A stretch of DNA of 64,000 bases from Rotaria sp. Silwood1 (lineage: Eukaryota > Rotifera > Eurotatoria > Philodinida > Philodinidae). The notes below the pieces were generated by a model. It was not told where the DNA came from. It did not search any database and saw only the letters and a program-made list of their open reading frames with translations. A program made the translations under genes and the position numbers. The stretch covers positions 1,434,408 through 1,498,407 of the forward strand of contig CAJNOP010000019.1 in the NCBI GenBank assembly GCA_905250075.1, in the 5' to 3' direction. Below are positions 1-11,553 of the stretch, one piece after another (positions within the stretch are counted from its first letter, which is position 1; each line of letters begins with the position of its first letter).

Positions 1-2038
1 ATTAGTAACTGCAGTTGTAGTTTCTTGATTTACAGGTGCATTAAGTTCTTTACGTGATAAATGTTGTACAACAGCACAACCAATCGAATCACCAAATACA
101 TTGATTGCAGTACGAAATCGGTCGCTAACAATAACAAAAGAAAAAAAGATTTATTAACACAACGAGATTATAATAAAAAAAAAAAGATAAATATTTTTTT
201 TATCAACTTACAGAAGCCAATCAACAGCATAGATAATTCTAACGTCTTCAGCTGGTAAGCCAAGTGCATTGAGAACAATAACCATAGTAACAAGACCAGC
301 TTGGGGTATACTTGCAGCACCAATCGATGCTAACGTTGCTGTCAAACTAAATAATTAACACATATCTATCTATGTATCTAAATTTGATTGAATCTTTTTC
401 TACCTCGTTACAATAATTTTCACAGCATCTAATGGAATTCCCCTAAGTTGAGCAATATAAATAGCTGCTACTGCTTCATATAATGCTGTTCCATCCATAT
501 TTACTGTTGCTCCAACAGGTAAGACAAAACGTGAAATTCTTGGATCAATATGATTTTTTTCTTCAACACATCGAAATGTTACAGGTAATGTTGCTGATGA
601 ACTAGCCGTTCCAAAAGCTGTTACTAATGCTTGACTCATTCCACGTATATATTTAAAACTGTTTATACGTGTAATAATAAAAAGAATTAGAGGTAAAATA
701 ATAAAACCATGTATAAATAAACCAACTAAAACTGTCGCCATATAAAGACCTAATGAACCAAGAAAATCTCGAAGATCATCCATGTCAAGTATTTTTGCAA
801 CAATAAGGAAAAAAATACCAATAGGACTATATAACATAGCAATACGTACAAGTTGCATAACAACTTCAAGCATTGCTTCAAAAAAATGTTTTAATATAAT
901 TGCTTTTTGTTTTAAACGACTAATAAGTATACCGAATACTATACAAAAAAGAAGTAAACCAAGTACATTAATATTATCACGTTTGACTACTGTTGCCTTG
1001 TAAATAGTTTTGTTATAACCTAAATATGTTTATATATTAATGAAATTTATTATTATTATTATTTAGAAATCTAAAATAATATTACTTGTTCCATTAGGAC
1101 CAGCAATTAATGTTCTATTAACTTTAAGATCAGTAGCAAACTAAGCAATGCAAATAATTTTATTAATTATTGTTTTTATAAAAATACTTACTGAACGAAA
1201 TGCGGCTTCCATAATATTATCAGGAAATAGATTTCTAAATATTATTATAAGAAAAAAGTATTTGTTTTTTTTTCTTATTATTATTATTTATTTTTACCTG
1301 AATAAATCTAATACTGTATCAACTGTTCGACCTTCAGCTGCTTTCGAATCAGGTTTAATTTGTACTGTACCAACACGTAATCCCGGTCGTATAGTTAAAA
1401 CAAGAATAATACCAACAATAGCTGCAATCAATGTTGTTGCTAAATAATATATAATTGCTCGAACACCCATTTTTCCTGCAGATTGTGCATCAAGTTGAGC
1501 TAATGATGAAATAATACTTGAAACAATTAATGGAAGTATAAGCATTTTAAGTATATTGACAAAGATTTGGCCGGGAAAATCGATGTGAATTATATCTTCT
1601 TTGGTAATACGACATCCATCAATGCGATCGTCTATAATCAAACATAAGTTTTTTGTATCATGTGAAAAATAAATTTTCAAATTCTTTTTTTCTATTGAAA
1701 ACTTTTTGATAAATTCTATTTTTAGTCATTTCACCTGTAGAACATTTAAGACTTCGAAGAGCAACTCCGATAATAATACCAAGTATAACAGCAGCAATTG
1801 TTGCTATTAATAAAGCTTGTTCTTTTAGATTTTTTTTTGTACAACATCGTCGACAACAGTTGACTTTTCTAGTGACTGTCGTCTGTCTATCTGTCAAAAC
1901 ATTAACAATATGATGTGACGATCCGCTATGAACAGAACTCGAACGTGATTCATTTTGGTCTGATATAATTTGATCAGTTGTATCAGATCTGATTCTTGAT
2001 GGTATTATTGATGTCACTTTTTTCTTGGAGAAATACAT
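1..2038 (-). CDS. Excitatory amino acid transporter (SLC1/EAAT family), 3' end outside window
   Basis: Sodium-coupled glutamate/aspartate symporter of the plasma membrane. Seven exons can be read on the minus strand: 2038-1735, 1631-1298, 1234-1192, 1140-1086, 1019-404, about 347-212 and 124 to the edge; all phases agree across the GT-AG introns. Family hallmarks are visible: [21 protein letters not shown] (TM2 region), the serine-rich SSSATLP reentrant loop, [10 protein letters not shown] of TM7, and [12 protein letters not shown] of the second reentrant loop followed by [18 protein letters not shown]. An extracellular NGT/NKT pair before TM4 is a likely glycosylation loop. The N-terminus is serine-rich with a CCRRCC cluster before TM1. 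The last visible residues lie just after the TM8 signature, so only the cytoplasmic tail should be missing. A donor-like GAGGTAAG near 2121 and an acceptor at about 2043 suggest a 5'-UTR intron. Confidence 0.93.
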
Positions 2039-5000
2039 GACCTATTATAAAATTAAATATTTAACATGATTGTGATAAAGAAAGAAAAATTAGTTCGTAC
2101 AAGATTTAGATTTGTCTTACCTCAATGTTTTCAATAGGATATAACTATATGTTTAGTTATATACATTTAAACGATTGTAAATCAATATTATTTTATGATA
2201 GAGATATATATATATAATGTCTATATTGACAAACGAGGAAGAAGAATTACATAGAGTGAATAGGTATACAGAGAATATTTACTTCCGAAAACAGTGAAAA
2301 CGAAAAGGATATCAATATACAGACCTTTGTTAAAAGCAAATGCTTATTATTTATTGATCTTCGCAAACTTTTATAATCCACTCAAAACTCTAATCCTTAT
2401 CATACTTCTTACTCATATCTGACCTGATTGTTTTTTTCGTCGTCTATTATTAAACAGCGTCATTTGTTTAAAGTCATGAAAATAATACAAAAATAGTAGT
2501 GAAATCGATTTATTGTTTTATGCGAAAAGAATTCTCTTTTTTGTTAGTTGATAAAAACAACAACTTTATTGTTTGAAACTTCTGTTTGCTACAGAAGATT
2601 AGAAAGTTTAAAGTTATATTAACAAACCTTCTAAATAAAACAAACGTAAAATCAATTTTGATATCCTCTAGCAATATTCTTTACTCGTATACTGCGATAC
2701 CCATAGAGGTTGATATTCATAGTACATGTGCTAGATGTCGAGATCAGAGCTGTCGGTCTGGTTCGTACGTTTTAGAAATAAAATATTGACGTATTGCCTT
2801 ACTTTTCTAGTGTAATTTGACAAATTCATTCGATGCTAGCAACAAATGCTTGAACAGAATGTCAATGTAGTGCTGTAAGATTTTTCTTAACTGTCAGGAG
2901 AACTTATTTAGATTCAAAACAATTAGAAGACGAATTTTGCGCTCGTGTTGCTGCGAAAATTGATTCTGAAACGTGAATGTCCTTATTCGTTATTATAAGT
3001 ATCACTGATACCCTACTTTGTTGTTCTGCATTTTCGTTAACCTTTTCTTTGTAGTTTTAATCAAATGTTGTTTGTTCTATCATGATCGTGTTTTTTCAAT
3101 CTTTCAAAACAGAACTAATATAATCAAAAACATTGTTTTAATTGGTTACTTCATACAAGAATTTATTATTATTCTATTTTGCTAGAAAGAAATTAAATAA
3201 CTTAAACTAGAACTATATATTAATACCGACTTCTAGAATTAACTGTATTGGCAAAATCAGAAACATCTCTCAGCTTGCTGAGAGTTTTGACCGAGATCAA
3301 CTCTATATTAAAATTTTAGCTCTCTACATATCATATGTCACGTAACTACATGTAATACCAATATTACTAAACAGTTTTCATTATTTTAAGAAACTTATTT
3401 TTATACTTTATAAATGACACCATATAAAAGGTACTGCTTGAAGGATACCGGTTGAAAAAATTTTATCAAGATCATAAAAAGGCTTTTGTGATATTTGCGC
3501 ATTTTCTTATCATAAGATTTTATGAGATTTTTCTGAATAATAAATAAGAAGATCTTGAGAAGCTGTCTTCACTTTTATCTTAGAAAAGTTATTATTAGAA
3601 ATTATACAAGATTTTCTTTTTATCATAAAAAGAATGTTTGATCTCATTTTCATCACTCAGATTTTATTAAGATTTCCTGTTTTATAGAGTAAATATCGTT
3701 ATTATCTTGAACTACAGTGTAATTTATCTTAATTTCATTGGCTGCATTCGATAGGTGCAATTATTACTAACTAGAGAACATTTGTCGATGTGGATTCGTT
3801 TTTCGGCCAGAAGTTAATGTATTTTCTAGAATTTAATGAAATATGTCTACCATAAAAAGAGTTCGTTCATAAGATCTGTTTCTGACGACGTTGAACAGTT
3901 GCAGTGAATTTTTCACTGTAGAATCACACATTTGCAACAAGACCAGATTTTTCATAGATCATATATATAGCATGCATTTTTTGAAAGCTTCATAAATCGT
4001 AGAAGCTTAGTCCAAAAATCCTAAAATTTTTTATGCAAATCAGTTTAATTGACATCCTCGGGGCGGGCAAAGTTTCAGATCAAAGTTTGAAAATCTGCAC
4101 TTGCTGCAAATGTGAGATCCTACAGCAAAAATTCTGTGCTATCGTTCAATCTTCTGAGCAGCAGGCTATGAGAATGGACTCTTATTTGAAATTGTTTATT
4201 TGTTTTTTTTTTACATTATATGGCAGATCAAATTCAATAGAAATAAAATGTATGATTTTTTCAATCAGCCAAGTATATAGAAACTAACAAGCTGGAGAAA
4301 ATATTCTAGAAATCTCAGTTAGATTATATATGAGTCTTATAACATTGTATTAGATCTGTGATTAGTATGATACAAGATGTGTACGATATCATTTTATCAA
4401 ATATTCTTCCTTTGATATTAGCATATAAAAATGTACATGAGCGTATAGACAGATTGTCTGACATGAGAAGATCGATAAAATAACATGTGTTGAAAGAAAA
4501 AGTAATAATAAGCCGTCTATCAATATTCTTATATCTGAACTTCATCTTGATCTGTCGGTTGCTACAATCAATCGAAGTTTTTTTCGTATTCTATGAAATA
4601 GTTAACACGATATGAATATTGATTATTGAATCTATTTTGTCGCTTCCTAAACGCTTATTGAGTTACTTTTGCTTGTTTAATAAAAAAACAATTATCAACC
4701 AACTCGTTCTAGAATAATGAGAGTCAGTGGACTTTTCATAAAACTCATTTATATCTTTTACGGTTTTTGCACATTACTTCCACTAGAGAAAAAGATGTTG
4801 AACAATTTTTTTCTATTGGTAGTAGTATAGACAAGCGTTAGACAGTTATGCAAAAAGTAAACATTCAATGATCATAAACAATTGATTTAACGAATATAGA
4901 TTTTCCAATTTCTGTTGATTTTTCAAATAAGTAAAACAAAAAAATCTTTGTTATTTTGACATTACTTCAAGATGTCTAGTGTGTGCACTACAAGCAACAA

Positions 5001-6420
5001 TCTTTATAAATAGAGAAACATGTGAGGAATGATTATATCAAATCTGTAATGTAATGTTCGTTAATTTTAAATTAATGAAATTGAATCTTCTATAAGAAAA
5101 TAAAGGCTCATAATTCTTTGTAACTTATGATAAAAATATCAGTCCGAATCGAAATCAGTTTCTATGTTTTGTAATTGCAGGTTTCAACTAGGAATTTTCT
5201 TATGAAAAATATATAACAATCATGAAAAAAAAAATTTATTGTCATACAGTTAAAATTATCCGACTGCTGTCACAGTGCGCAGTGTATCAAAATAAATGTC
5301 GGATATTTCTAAAGTATGATGATTATTCATATAATAAAGAATTAGAAAATATATCTACTCAACTCAGTAAAGGTATTCAAAATAGTACAATGAAAAATAG
5401 TTTAGCATATCTGTCATTAAGTATTATGAAGGAAGGTCTTCAGACGATTAACAGCATTTGATTTCATCTTGTATCCAGTCTTAAAGGATCGATAGATTAC
5501 AATATCCTTCAAAGATGATGATTTTAAATGGTATTTCATTGATACCAACATAAAGCAGGTGTATTTAGGAAGTTGTATGTCACAGAGATACTGAACTTTT
5601 GTGCATAAGCTAGTCTCTCATCGAGATCTATACAGAGAAAATAAGTCAATATCTTGATCACATCTTGTCGTCAGCATGAACTTTTAGGAGTTTGTCCTAA
5701 TCTATAGATGCTCTAGCACTGAACAAAATATGAATTCAACATTTTTTTCATCATCATCTTAAGATTTTCCTTCGTTAGCTAATTCTTATCATCAGAAAAA
5801 AAAGGACACGATTTTCATTCAATTCTTCAATGTGATCGATATAAGATTAAACAATAATGTTTTTTTTTATAAAATTTTTAATTTACATAGTCAAATTCAC
5901 ATGCACTATAAATTAAAAAATCTTCCGTGTTGCTTTCAATCTATATAAAATATTGCGATTCATTATGATTAATGATTTAAGGCGAATGTTACTATGTTAA
6001 TTGATATATCGTTGACAGTATTTGAATGACAGCCATATTTGTTTATTATTTGTTTATCTTTTTTAGACAGCTGAATTCTATCTTTCATGTATCTTCTACA
6101 ATTATTATCTGATCAAAATGTATGATTTATAAATAATTTTGACACAATATTTTTTCATCGCCATTTTAATCTTCTGTTAAATAATAGATGTCGTTAATAA
6201 AAATAAATGATATTTATTGATTAATCATCTTTCATAAAAGCTAATAATAAATTAAAAAACAAGAAAAAGAAAATATAAAAATAAATATTATCATCAAATG
6301 TCAAACCAGTAATATTTCGAGATGAATCATCTTGATTCTTACTAGATATTCTATCATCCTTTGAGATTTGCGTGTTGATATTTAATTAAATTTTTATATT
6401 AAATACTTTCTTCAATAATC
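2039..6420. other. Intergenic region, no supported gene
   Basis: About 4.4 kb of AT-rich sequence between the divergently transcribed transporter and the deubiquitinase gene. Short open frames (for example 4033-4287 and 5222-5461) resemble no family I recognise and have no convincing splice context. A small hairpin CTCTCAGCTTGCTGAGAG lies near 3270. The region must contain both promoters, but no individual element can be named. Confidence 0.5.
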
Positions 6421-9078
6421 ATGTCTAATACAGAATTATTATCAGATCAAGCAACACAAAAAGTTGATGATTTATCTTGTTCAATTACGGAAAATGTTAT
6501 TGTATCATCTGATCAACAAGAATCAGCATTGATAAATAGTCAGTCAAATTCATGTTGTAAAGATATGTCTAATGTTGATTCACAAGTAATAGAATCCAAA
6601 GCAGAAGCTGATATAAAACCGTCCGAAGATAATGATTTTCATTTAATTAAATGGATTGATTTTAATTTTGAATATTTACCAATACTTCTACAAAATGTTA
6701 ATGGTCCTTGTCCTCTTCTTGCTATATTTAATATTCTTTTACTTAGAAAACGAGTAAAACAAAAACTTCTTTATAAAAAAAATAAAAATAAAAATAAAAT
6801 TTCTAAATTAATTATTTAATATAGATTATTCTTGATCCAAACAGAGATGCAATAAGTACAGAACGAGTTATAACATTACTTGCTGAACACATTCTCGAAC
6901 ATGATCAATCGGTAAACAACAAAAAAAAAAAGCAATTTTTATATGTTTTTTTTTCTAGAAATTATCTGAGGAAGATAGAATTAATTATGAACACAATGTT
7001 CAAGATGCACTTGCTGTACTTGATAAACTTAAAACAGGATTAGATGTTAATTTGAAATTTGATGGGTAAACGAAAAAAGATAAGAAATATTTTCTTTGTA
7101 TGTCTTTTGTGTTTTTTTTTCAGTGTAGATAAATTTGAATATACACCTGAATGTATTATATTTGATTTACTTAATATTCAATTATTTCATGGATGGGTTA
7201 TTGATCCACAAGATACAGAATTACGAACGATTGTAACTACAGATGCACCAAGTTATAATCAATTAGTTGAAAAAATGATTCGACAACGACATTCCGAACG
7301 AGAAGAACTTGTTCGAGAAAGTAAAAAGAAACAGTTTTTTTTGCTCTCTTAAAAGAAATTGTCAAACTAGTAAAATGTATTGGATGATTCTTATATAATG
7401 AACTTCTAACTTAATCAGAATTTATTTCTATAGAAAGTTTCGGAGAGAAATCAAACCAAGAATATTCAACATATTGAAGTGGATCAAGTTTCTAAGCTAA
7501 AATATTGTTGTTTTCAAGCGTTTGCATTAAAGCTGTCGTGTGAAAAAAAAGAGAGATAGTCCTTAGAAAACTCTATCAATCGGTAGTAATTGAATAAATA
7601 CGAAAACATTCTTTGAGACGTTCTAAAAAAATATTCAACGATTTCAATTTGTACTTCTCGGCAACATTGTATCACTCAGCCAAACGAGAATGTTTTTTTC
7701 TTTTTATATCGGTCTATCAGATTTAGCTGGAGTTGAATAAACTTTAGGACGGGTTTTTCTTTTTACATATTCAATATTCTTCGTTTGATTCCTATCTTCA
7801 GCTTCCGACAGTAATAAATCTGATTAGAGAAATTCATGAAGTATCTAGTATTCAATGTTTGTTTTTTTGAAGGTTTATTAATTGAACAATTTCTCGATGA
7901 AAATCGTTCTCAATTAACACATTATGGTATTCTTCAATTAAATCAAACAATGCGTGATAATCAATTAGCTGTTTTTTTTCGTAATAATCATTTTAGTACA
8001 ATATGGAAAAACCAAGTAATTAAAAAAAATTCACTATCTTAAATCGACTCTAATCAATCAAGTTCATTTTTTTTTCTCGATGATAATATCTTCGTCAAAG
8101 TTTGTATTCATAAAGACGTTGTCAAACAAATACTGTTTTGAACTAGAATTATTGACCTCAATGAAAAAAATATTTAGTATTTTCCAAAAGTATCTTTAAG
8201 ACTATACATGTAGAATTTTTTGCCATATATACAACCTTAAAAATGTTGCTCACTGAGACTAAGCGGATCTTATGCGCTCGAGTAAAAGAGGAAAATATAG
8301 TCAATTACAACTCTTCTCACTATCAATTCTATAACCCAAGAAGAGAAAAAGCTTTTAACACGATGAACCCATCATTATGTAGTTCATTTAATGTGGCTTT
8401 TTATGTTATAAATTTCATACTAGTGTTCAAAAGCTGTTATGATAGGTTGATTAGGTTGTCAGCCTCTTTCCTTGTTGAGCTACACATGTCATTGTGAATA
8501 GAGCTGTCAAACATTAGAATATCTATTGACAATTTTCTTGTGAATAACAATTTTGAAGAGTTCTCTATCATCGAAGAATAAACCATTTAGATTGATTAAA
8601 GTAGACTAGAACTACTTATAAATTGCTCAATATATAATCATTTTTTTTTGTAGAATCAACTTCTTGTACTTGTTTCTGATCAAGGTTATTTAGATCATAA
8701 ATCAATTGTATTTGAAACATTAACTGATATTGATAATGATAGTTTATTTACGGATGGTTATGGACGAATATGGCGAAAACCAGAAGCAGTCGATTCTTCT
8801 CGCGAGTAAGTCTTAATTCTTTAATAAATTCTTTTCTTTTTGTTTTAGTTTATTTTATTTTATTTAGTCGTGATCTTGCTATAGCATTACATAATGAAGA
8901 AGAACGTTTGTTTCATGAAGCTCAATTACAACAACAACAACAACAACAGCAACACCAAACTTTAGTAAATTCTAGTCAATCGACTGGTTCATCTTTGCGA
9001 CAATCGAAAAAATCGAAAAATAAATCGAAACGATCATCAGATGACGATGATGATAAAGACTCTTGTACTTTACTTTAA
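6421..9078 (+). CDS. MINDY-1/2-type deubiquitinase (FAM63 family)
   Basis: Cysteine protease of the MINDY family, whose members cleave K48-linked polyubiquitin chains. Seven exons join in phase: 6421-6753, 6825-6911, 6959-7065, 7124-7320, 7873-8015, 8654-8805 and 8868-9078, giving 409 residues. The catalytic segment QNVNGPCPLLAI holds Gln91 and the nucleophile Cys97; FFRNNHFSTIWK supplies the catalytic His281. The exon-6 product (LVLVSDQGYL...) and an LAIAL helix after it resemble the end of the catalytic domain and the ubiquitin-binding MIU motif. The tail is poly-Gln, then Lys/Ser-rich, then Asp-rich, and ends CTLL, a CaaX-like box. Two introns exceed 500 nt (7321-7872, 8016-8653) and hold no recognisable gene. 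It is convergent with the Shisa-like gene; the stop codons are 169 bp apart. Confidence 0.93.
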
Positions 9079-9247
9079 TCTCATGTATATATGTGATACA
9101 GTTGTCTTTTTTTTTTAATTTTATTTCAATTTTTTTTGCTGTCTAATAACATATTAAATAAACTAAACCAAAGAAAAAAAAACCAAAAAAAGTCACTAAT
9201 GAACTATACAATAAATATATAGAGATATTGTTTATTGTGTTTTTTTT

Positions 9248-10118
9248 TTATTTACAAAGATATTCAAATTCATTCGGATATATATAATAAGATGATGATG
9301 TTGTTGACGTACGACTATTTGTTGTTGGATAAAGATTAAGTGGAGTATTTAAGACTACTGATATATCTGTACATCGAGATTTAGCATCACTTGATGTACT
9401 ACTTATTGTTGATATACGATTTGATACAGATCGTTTTGAATCAATTAAAAGTGAAGATCTAGATGGTAAAGGTGCTTCAATAATAGACATTTCTTTTTGA
9501 CGTTTAGTATAACGTATTGATGTTAAACATAAATAAATAATGACAAAAATAAGTAAAATAATAGCAAGAAATATACCAACAGTACATGATTGGATGAAAA
9601 ACCATTTTTCATTAAGTAAATCATTTGATGTACGAATTGTATAAGTATCTAAATCATCAAGTAATTGATATGACGTTGAAGATGATGATGATGATGCAGA
9701 CGATAAATGTAATGTTGAAGATGGAATACAACAATAACGATCAGTGTCTGGACCACAACAAATACGAGGTAATGAACAATCGAAACCTGCAAATAGAAAA
9801 CAAAAAGAAAAATTTGAAGCATTAACTATAGGATTGATGTATAAAAACTGGGCTTGTCTTCTCTACACTCAACACATCTAATTAGTTACGATGAGACAAT
9901 TTTAAGGTATCTATGTAAACCAAAGCTCATGAATCGTTTTATCTAAGAATTCCATACAGGAAATATGTTATTTGGTATAATTTACTCTATTTATATTCAG
10001 ACATTAAACTAATGTGAGAACCTATAACTGATAAATTCATATAATAAAACAAAAGAAATTTAATACCATTGTTCCATATTCCATATCGATCAAGAAAACC
10101 AGGGCACGATGTACTCAT
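9248..10118 (-). CDS. Shisa-like single-pass membrane protein
   Basis: Two exons (10118-10067 and 9786-9248) join in phase (G|GT glycine codon) to encode 196 residues. The first 37 residues show the Shisa-type pattern: Cys5, a GFLD..G.W segment, GFDC, ICCG, then RYCC (Cys27/28 and Cys36/37). A serine-rich linker follows, then one hydrophobic segment at about residues 80-104 (VGIFLAIILLIFVIIYLCL) and a cytoplasmic tail rich in Ser/Thr. Shisa proteins act in the secretory pathway or at the cell surface on receptor maturation or trafficking; which partner this one has cannot be told. Odd points: no signal peptide precedes Cys5 from the ATG used here, and one cysteine of the usual CCGTC is replaced (CCGPD). 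An upstream exon may supply a leader. The in-frame stop upstream of 10118 lies at about 10152. Confidence 0.72.
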
Positions 10119-11310
10119 ATTCTCGAATTTATAATTGTATAGATGGGATTAATGATTTTTGTTGTCGTCAAAATGCTGTGCTTGTCATCAGACAAGAAAT
10201 GACCGTCTTAGTAGTAAGAAGCGAAGATGTTCGTTGTTGCTTATTCTATCAAATCAGATAAGTGAAAGGAAAAAGCATCATCTTCTCTAAGGAGAACGAG
10301 AAAAAAAAAAGATTAATCATGAGTATGTGTGAGTAGTACAGACGATAATATCGTTCAATTGAGGCGCGAGACTGAACAAAAGTTGATTGCATCTGGCAGA
10401 ATAGATAATTGATGGGCTGGGACACATGTATATAGACGAGAAAAAAGCATTTCACTGTTTATAGAATCATCATATAAAAAAAAGACAGACATGTCAGTTT
10501 ACATTTTTCAATTAGACACCAACGAAGACCAGGCAAACATACTATACAATTGATGTTATGGATCATCACTATGATAGACAGACGATTGATTTACATACAT
10601 AAGAACTACTGATATAAATCGATATCAATAAGATGTAGCTTAGTAAATCTTTACACTCTTTCTGTCATTAATACAATTATTATATTGAGTATATCATTTC
10701 TATTCATCTATACATGTTTATATAACTTATTTTTCTCATATCATCTCCTTTGTAATATAGAAATAACAAAAGTAATTTATGTATTTTTATGTCTCGCCTA
10801 TTCTTTCTCGTTTATGTAAGTTATCACTGCTGTTTTTATTTATTTATTGTACCATACTCATGATTATATCAGTCGGCTGTTATCTTACAACATTACAATT
10901 ATTCTGGAATTCTTTTGACACAACATTCATTATTTTCACAGACATAGATATATACATATACATAAAGAATCAATCATTCAGTTAAAACATCAAGTTTTGT
11001 TGGTATTCATATGATGTAACAATAAAACTATTCTTCCAACGAGAGAAACTTATGTTTCTTAGAAAAAACAAAAAAACACTTTCTTTTATGATTCTTTCAT
11101 CATACCTGTGGAAACATCCAATGAGTCGCTGTTGGTTTTTTTCAAGTATATTTATTCGTTCTTTCTGTGTCGCCTCGCAAAAAAGAAACAACAAAGATTT
11201 TTTTTTTTGCATTTTAACTATCGAGCAAAGTAAAGCAAAGGTAGTCGATTATAGACTGTGTTTTTTTTTTGTCTTATTTTAATATGTAATTTTTCTTTAT
11301 AGAAAACAAT
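10119..11310. promoter_or_regulatory. Divergent intergenic region with probable 5'-UTR intron of the WWE gene
   Basis: Roughly 1.2 kb between two divergently transcribed genes, so it should carry both promoters. A candidate 5'-UTR intron of the downstream gene runs from GTAGTC at about 11240 to ...TTATAG at 11302. Short open frames here show no domain. A missing signal-peptide exon for the Shisa-like gene could lie here, but none is convincing. Confidence 0.4.
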
Positions 11311-11553
11311 ATGTCAGATGAAAAAGTACAATGGTTTTGGAATGCAGCTCCAAATCCATTTGATAAAAATCAATCACCAACATGGACTCCATATAGTGGA
11401 GAAGATAATAAAATAATTGAAGAACATTTTCAAAAAAAATCTTTAAAAGCTGAACTTAAAAATCATTTTATATACTTTAGTGAACGTATGCAAGTACAAA
11501 AACAAGATTTTCATAGACAAAGACCAATTAAACGTGAACCACCACCTAAATAA
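11311..11553 (+). CDS. Small WWE-domain protein
   Basis: Single coding exon of 80 residues. The WWE fold signature covers almost the whole protein: Trp8 and Trp10 (VQWFWN), Trp25-Tyr28 (TWTPY), an IEE segment at 36-38, then a basic end with RQRPIKRE. WWE domains bind ADP-ribose or iso-ADP-ribose and normally occur fused to ubiquitin ligases (Deltex, RNF146) or PARP/ART enzymes; here no partner domain is seen. The start is the first ATG after a TTTATAG acceptor and is followed closely by the domain. Possible roles are a stand-alone ADP-ribose reader or a fragment of a larger ancestral gene. The frame is intact and codon use looks like that of the neighbouring genes, which argues for a functional small protein. 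Confidence 0.68.
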   Translation: MSDEKVQWFWNAAPNPFDKNQSPTWTPYSGEDNKIIEEHFQKKSLKAELKNHFIYFSERMQVQKQDFHRQRPIKREPPPK

